A stretch of DNA of 8,633 nucleotides. It comes from Rhodocyclaceae bacterium (lineage in GTDB: Bacteria > Pseudomonadota > Gammaproteobacteria > Burkholderiales > Rhodocyclaceae). Positions 6,158 through 8,633 of the stretch are shown here, piece after piece (position 1 is the first letter of the stretch; each line of letters opens with the position of its first letter). The notes under the pieces are model-generated. The model ran no database searches. It was not told the origin of the DNA and was given only the letters and a program-made list of their open reading frames with translations. The stretch spans positions 1 through 8,633 of the forward strand of contig JAEUNN010000521.1 of assembly GCA_016791085.1 (NCBI GenBank), read 5' to 3'. The translations under genes were made by a program, and so were the position numbers.

Positions 6158-6439
6158 TTAGCCCGCGTGACTGCGCCGTTCGGCGGCACTTGCCTCAGGC
6201 CGGCCCGGGGCGGTCTGGGCCGCGGCCGGCGCGATTCCGGTCGCCGGTGGCGCGAGCACGGCGCGCGGCGCAGGAATGTTCATGACCGGCCACACCATGC
6301 CGCCCGATTGCGGAATACCGAATTCACGCAAGCGCGCTTCGTAACCGGCGCCGTCGCTGGTGGTGTAAAAGCGGTTCTGGTCGGCGAGCGCAGTCGTGCA
6401 AAGTAGCAGGCTACTGGCAAACAGAATAGAATTTCTCAT
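6158..6439 (-). CDS. small secreted protein of unknown function
   Basis: A 93-residue minus-strand frame with a good Sec signal peptide: Arg2, a hydrophobic core at 5-17, and a cut after A-L-A at 17-19. The mature protein starts D-Q-N-R-F-Y-T-T and has a compact first half (to about residue 52) that looks folded, then a Pro/Ala-rich tail (about 55-88) that is probably disordered. Cys14 is in the signal core and not in a proper lipobox. TGGAG with GGAG at 6449-6452 lies nine bases before the ATG at 6439. The gene is divergent from the LysR regulator with a 160-bp shared control region, the classic arrangement of a LysR gene and its target. I do not recognise the family. Confidence 0.7.
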   Translation of the reverse strand: MRNSILFASSLLLCTTALADQNRFYTTSDGAGYEARLREFGIPQSGGMVWPVMNIPAPRAVLAPPATGIAPAAAQTAPGRPEASAAERRSHAG

Positions 6440-6464
6440 GATTTAAAACTCCAGGTAATTGAAA

Positions 6465-6524
6465 ATCGGTTCTGCACGGTGCCCGGCCGGAAGGGGATAT
6501 CCCTGGTAACCGATTGCCGTGCAG
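6465..6524. promoter_or_regulatory. palindrome-rich divergent control region
   Basis: The spacer between the divergent genes carries interlocked inverted repeats. ATCGGTT (6465-6471) pairs with AACCGAT (6508-6514), and CTGCACGG (6472-6479) pairs with CCGTGCAG (6517-6524). The perfect 10-base palindrome GGGATATCCC (6494-6503) sits between them, and GCAC-G-GTGC (6474-6482) is a further small dyad. These are suitable binding sites for the LysR protein, but no site has been matched to a known box, and the promoters themselves were not located with confidence. Confidence 0.45.
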
Positions 6525-6603
6525 CAATGGTTGCAAAGGTAAAGGCCGGCAAGCTTCCCGACAAGCGACGATTTTTCAGCAGATGGATAAGAAAACCTCA
6601 TCC

Positions 6604-7572
6604 ATGATCGGCCGCTTGCCGCCACTCAACGCCTTACGCGCCTTCGAGGCCGCAGCGCGTCTGGCGAGTTTCAAGAAGGCCGCCGACGAGCTGGCCGTAA
6701 CGCCGACGGCCATCAGCCATCAAATCCGCCTGCTCGAAGAATTGCTCGGCGTGCCATTGTTCGTTCGGCGCACGCGCGCGGTCGCGCTCACGGTCGAGGG
6801 CGAGGCCATGTGGCCCAAACTGCATGAGGGGTTTGGCTGTTTGGCGGCGGCGGTCGTAGCGGTGCGCGGGCAGGCCGCCGGCGCGGTGGTGACCCTGTGC
6901 GCGCCGCCATCCTTCGCGGCCCGCTGGCTGGTGCCGCGCCTGGGCGCGCTGGCGCGCGCGCACCCGGAGATCGACCTGCGGGTGTCGAGCAGCGTGGGCA
7001 TGGTGGACGGGCTGGAACGCGGCAACGAGGCGGCCGACGCCTACGACTTGGCGGTGCGCTACGGGCGTGGCGAATACGCCGGCCGGCAGGTCGAGCTGTT
7101 GTTCTCGCCCGATTACGTCGCGGTATGCAGCCCGTCGTTGCTCGCGGGCTCGCCGCCGTTGCGCACGCCGGCCGATCTGCGCCAATTTACTTTGATCCGC
7201 GATGCCACGGTGCCCGAAATTGGCGAACGCCCGGGCTGGAGCGAATGGCTGGCGGCGGCTGGCGTGGATGACGCAGATCTACCGGGACCCAGCCCGCGCT
7301 TCGAAGACGCCGCGCTCGCGGTCGAGGCGGCGATCGCCGGCCACGGCATCGCGCTGGCGGCCCGGCCGCTGGTCAGCGCCGACCTGGCCGTGGGCCGTCT
7401 GGCGATGCCGTTTGCCGTAGCGATACCTTCGCGTCACGCTTACTACGTGACTTGGTCGGGCAGCACGCCCGAGCGCCCGACGGCGGCGCTCATGCGCGAT
7501 TGGCTCGTGCGCGCCGCCGCCGCCGAACGCGCCCCGCCCCCACGCCCGCGCGCGCGGAAACGTCGCGCCTGA
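6604..7572 (+). CDS. LysR-family transcriptional regulator, GcvA/AmpR type
   Basis: A 322-residue regulator of typical length. Residues 4-60 are the winged helix-turn-helix: R-L-P-P-L-N-A-L-R-A-F-E-A-A-A-R opening, then A-S-F-K-K-A-A-D-E-L with V-T-P-T-A-I-S-H-Q-I as recognition helix, then L-G-V-P-L-F-V-R. This wording is characteristic of the GcvA subgroup. A linker helix follows, and from about residue 90 comes the effector-binding domain, including A-Y-D-L-A-V-R-Y-G and G-H-G-I-A-L-A-A-R. The tail after about 305 is rich in Pro and Arg. The start is uncertain. ATG at 6604 gives the family-typical beginning, ATG at 6583 adds seven residues, and TTG at 6514 adds thirty; none has a strong ribosome site. 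It is divergent from the small secreted-protein gene, which is its most likely target. The effector is unknown. Confidence 0.95.
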   Translation: MIGRLPPLNALRAFEAAARLASFKKAADELAVTPTAISHQIRLLEELLGVPLFVRRTRAVALTVEGEAMWPKLHEGFGCLAAAVVAVRGQAAGAVVTLCAPPSFAARWLVPRLGALARAHPEIDLRVSSSVGMVDGLERGNEAADAYDLAVRYGRGEYAGRQVELLFSPDYVAVCSPSLLAGSPPLRTPADLRQFTLIRDATVPEIGERPGWSEWLAAAGVDDADLPGPSPRFEDAALAVEAAIAGHGIALAARPLVSADLAVGRLAMPFAVAIPSRHAYYVTWSGSTPERPTAALMRDWLVRAAAAERAPPPRPRARKRRA

Positions 7573-7591
7573 GCGGCGCAAGCTGACTGTG

Positions 7592-7629
7592 GCATAGGGC
7601 GGACAAGCCGAAGGCGCAATCCGCCGTAC
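7592..7629 (+). repeat. intergenic palindromic repeat, copy 1
   Basis: Begins GCATAGGGCGGACAAGCC and contains inverted arms GGCGGA (7598-7603) and TCCGCC (7620-7625). It closely matches the reverse complement of 7745-7778. Short GTAGGGCGGA...TCCGCC elements of this kind are, from general knowledge, widely dispersed in intergenic spaces of many proteobacteria. It lies 20 bases after the LysR stop and may serve as its transcription end. Confidence 0.6.
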
Positions 7630-7744
7630 CGGCGACGCGGGAAGCAGCTAGGCCGGGAAGCTGATTTCGCACTTTTGCGCTATGCACAGCAAGCGCCAGC
7701 CCACGCCGCCCAAGTGGCAGCAGTGCAAGCCTGTCCGCGCGCAT

Positions 7745-7778
7745 GCGGCGGAATGCGCTGCGCTTTTCCGCCCTACGC
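7745..7778 (-). repeat. intergenic palindromic repeat, copy 2 (inverted)
   Basis: Reverse-complement relative of copy 1. Arms GGCGGAA (7747-7753) and TTCCGCC (7766-7772) form a perfect seven-pair stem with a twelve-base loop, followed by CTACG. The two copies, head to head about 115 bases apart, fill the space between the convergent LysR and membrane-protein genes and could act as a bidirectional terminator. Confidence 0.6.
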
Positions 7779-7786
7779 GGCTGTTG

Positions 7787-7810
7787 CCCCATTCCCCCCT
7801 GACGATGGGG
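7787..7810. terminator. weak hairpin before the membrane-protein gene end
   Basis: CCCCAT (7787-7792) and ATGGGG (7805-7810) can pair as a six-base stem with a twelve-base, C-rich loop. It lies 37 bases beyond the stop of the minus-strand membrane-protein gene and could help to end its transcript, but no T tract follows in that direction. Confidence 0.2.
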
Positions 7811-7847
7811 AGGCGGCGGACAGGAAATTCCGGCTAGCGGATTGGCC

Positions 7848-8231
7848 CTAATGCGCCCATATGAATCTCACTAAAGCCATCGACAGGGCAAACACAAACC
7901 CATAGGCAAATGTATCGAGACGTATGGTTTTCTGATGTTTCAGTTCGCGCCATGCGCCCAGCCTTTCCATCACGAGGCCGGCTATCAGCGGGGTGAGCAC
8001 GAGATTGACGATACGCAGCCACTGCGCAGAAATGAACAGCGACGGCAGCAGCCAAAGGCTGATAGCTCCGGCAATTCCGCCAAAAACGCCGTAACCGATT
8101 GCGGCGATCCAGGGATTAATTGGTTCTGGGCGTCGAAATGGCTCTTTCACGCTGCGACCGATAAGCTCGGCAATCAACTCGCCAAACACCTGAAGCAACA
8201 GCTCGCCGATGAACTGAACGATTATTTCCAC
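7848..8231 (-). CDS. small integral membrane protein of unknown function
   Basis: A 127-residue protein resembling a common proteobacterial family of uncharacterised small membrane proteins. Residues 1-26 are a hydrophobic or amphipathic helix (E-L-L-L-Q-V-F-G-E-L-I). A basic Pro-rich linker (P-F-R-R-P-E-P-I-N-P) at 31-40 leads to three likely membrane segments: about 41-66 with a G-x-F-G-G-I-A-G-A small-residue face, 71-89, and 108-125. Charged R-E-L-K-H-Q-K lies between the last two. The start is GTG at 8231: an in-frame TGA two codons upstream rules out a longer protein. No strong ribosome site is visible. A C11T9 tract begins about 20 bases upstream on the coding strand, and a plausible sigma-70 promoter lies further out. 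Base composition is AT-richer than in the GC-rich core. Function unknown. Confidence 0.87.
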   Translation of the reverse strand: MEIIVQFIGELLLQVFGELIAELIGRSVKEPFRRPEPINPWIAAIGYGVFGGIAGAISLWLLPSLFISAQWLRIVNLVLTPLIAGLVMERLGAWRELKHQKTIRLDTFAYGFVFALSMALVRFIWAH

Positions 8232-8249
8232 GAGTCAAATGGCTTACGT

Positions 8250-8269
8250 AAAAAAAAAGGGGGGGGGGG
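8250..8269 (-). promoter_or_regulatory. C11T9 homopolymer double tract in the leader of the membrane-protein gene
   Basis: On the plus strand nine A residues (8250-8258) are followed by eleven G residues (8259-8269). On the coding strand of the membrane-protein gene this reads eleven C then nine T, ending 18 bases before the GTG start. Runs of this length slip readily during replication. In Bordetella, a C tract in fim promoters controls phase variation by exactly this kind of length change. Here the tract would lie within the 5' leader if the promoter at 8307-8336 is right, or within a promoter spacer if transcription starts closer to the gene. Confidence 0.6.
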
Positions 8270-8306
8270 AATGGGTCATCGGGAAAAGCGACGGAAAACC
8301 ATGGCC

Positions 8307-8336
8307 ATATTAGCTTGATTCTGGACGCCCTGGCAA
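8307..8336 (-). promoter_or_regulatory. candidate sigma-70 promoter of the membrane-protein gene
   Basis: On the minus strand TTGCCA (8336-8331) and TAATAT (8312-8307) are separated by 18 bases. The -35 matches consensus at five of six positions and the -10 at four of six. Transcription would start near 8300, giving a leader of about 70 bases that includes the C11T9 tract. Confidence 0.35.
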
Positions 8337-8379
8337 TCGGCAGCCCCCTGCGGGGAGGAAAAGCTTAGCGGCACGATTT

Positions 8380-8403
8380 ATGTTCTGGGAACACTGAGAA
8401 CAT
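8380..8403. promoter_or_regulatory. inverted repeat ATGTTCT-N10-AGAACAT
   Basis: Perfect seven-base arms at 8380-8386 and 8397-8403 with a ten-base spacer, upstream of the candidate promoter at 8307-8336. The shape fits a dimeric regulator's operator. No regulator can be named. Confidence 0.3.
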
Positions 8404-8633
8404 TCCCCGTCGCCTACCAATTCACCTTGCCGGATCACCCCAACACGTTGTGCCGCGCGGTCACACCGCGACACATGCTATTTCGCCGCACTAGATATTT
8501 GCGCCTGAAGCATTTTTTTCCTTTTTCGCCCGGCAACGCTTTTCCCGCCGCAACGGCACGGCGGCACCTATTGCCCGAACGGCCGCATCCGTGCGGTAGC
8601 CGTCAAAACGGCGCAACCCACTCGGAATTCAAA
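8404..8633. other. non-coding right end with small hairpins
   Basis: No gene seen. The stretch holds CGCGGT-CAC-ACCGCG (8456-8470), a perfect six-pair stem with a three-base loop, a T7 run near 8511, CCGCA-TCCG-TGCGG (8583-8596) and CCGT-CAAA-ACGG (8600-8611). These could be regulatory or belong to a gene beyond the window. Confidence 0.4.

Noticed and set aside
4270..6189. 639-codon minus-strand frame
   Set aside because: It is the antisense shadow of the molybdopterin subunit, Arg/Gly/His-rich, with no family features.
2874..6251. Shared 14-mer GCCGGCGCGATTCC near 2874 and 6225
   Set aside because: Short and GC-rich; the match does not extend, so chance is the simpler explanation.
7935..8318. 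127-codon plus-strand frame over the membrane-protein gene
   Set aside because: Antisense to a clear membrane protein. It crosses the homopolymer as a Lys/Gly run, which is not protein-like.
1..8633. CRISPR array, tRNA, rRNA, integrase, transposase or toxin-antitoxin pair
   Set aside because: No regularly spaced repeats, no tRNA-like cloverleaf and no recognisable recombinase or toxin motif were seen on either strand.

Overview
The window looks like a chromosomal, accessory-flavoured segment of a high-GC proteobacterium. A betaproteobacterium of the Bordetella/Achromobacter type is my best guess, based on codon usage with G or C in most third positions, a NicAB/Ior-type molybdenum hydroxylase, a GcvA-type LysR regulator and Tat/Sec-exported small proteins. 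The taxon is inference; no marker gene is present. Base composition is uneven. The DUF2314 gene near the left end and the small membrane-protein gene near the right end are visibly AT-richer than the GC-rich core (about 2.9-7.6 kb).

Layout, left to right. Positions 1-1292: two small exported proteins on the plus strand (198-683, DUF2314-like; 786-1205, unknown). They lie between two exact direct copies of an 18-nt sequence (2-19 and 1275-1292). Positions 1413-2198: a minus-strand series of small, unrecognised reading frames. The first (68 aa) and last (49 aa) have good Shine-Dalgarno sequences, and the stretch between them looks decayed or frameshifted. Positions 2199-2950: no convincing gene, only an AT-rich patch with an inverted repeat. 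Positions 2966-5655: a tightly coupled pair encoding a [2Fe-2S] subunit and a Tat-exported molybdopterin subunit of a xanthine-dehydrogenase-family hydroxylase, related to nicotinate dehydrogenase/isoquinoline 1-oxidoreductase. A nested GC-rich hairpin follows its stop codon. Positions 5656-6157: no gene seen. Positions 6158-6439 (minus) and 6604-7572 (plus): a small secreted protein divergent from a LysR regulator, with a palindrome-rich spacer between them. Positions 7573-7847: two inverted copies of a short palindromic intergenic repeat between convergent genes. Positions 7848-8231 (minus): a small membrane protein whose leader contains a C11T9 homopolymer double tract. Positions 8232-8633: non-coding, with a candidate promoter and several inverted repeats.

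How the parts may work together. The hydroxylase pair can be read as a complete two-subunit catalytic core that lacks its usual cytochrome c or FAD electron-accepting partner in this window. The LysR gene is most simply the regulator of its divergent neighbour, and possibly of the hydroxylase, but nothing here proves the latter. I found no unmistakable new defence or mobile system. The most unusual signals are the C11T9 tract upstream of the membrane-protein gene, the minus-strand small-ORF cluster, and the paired repeats.
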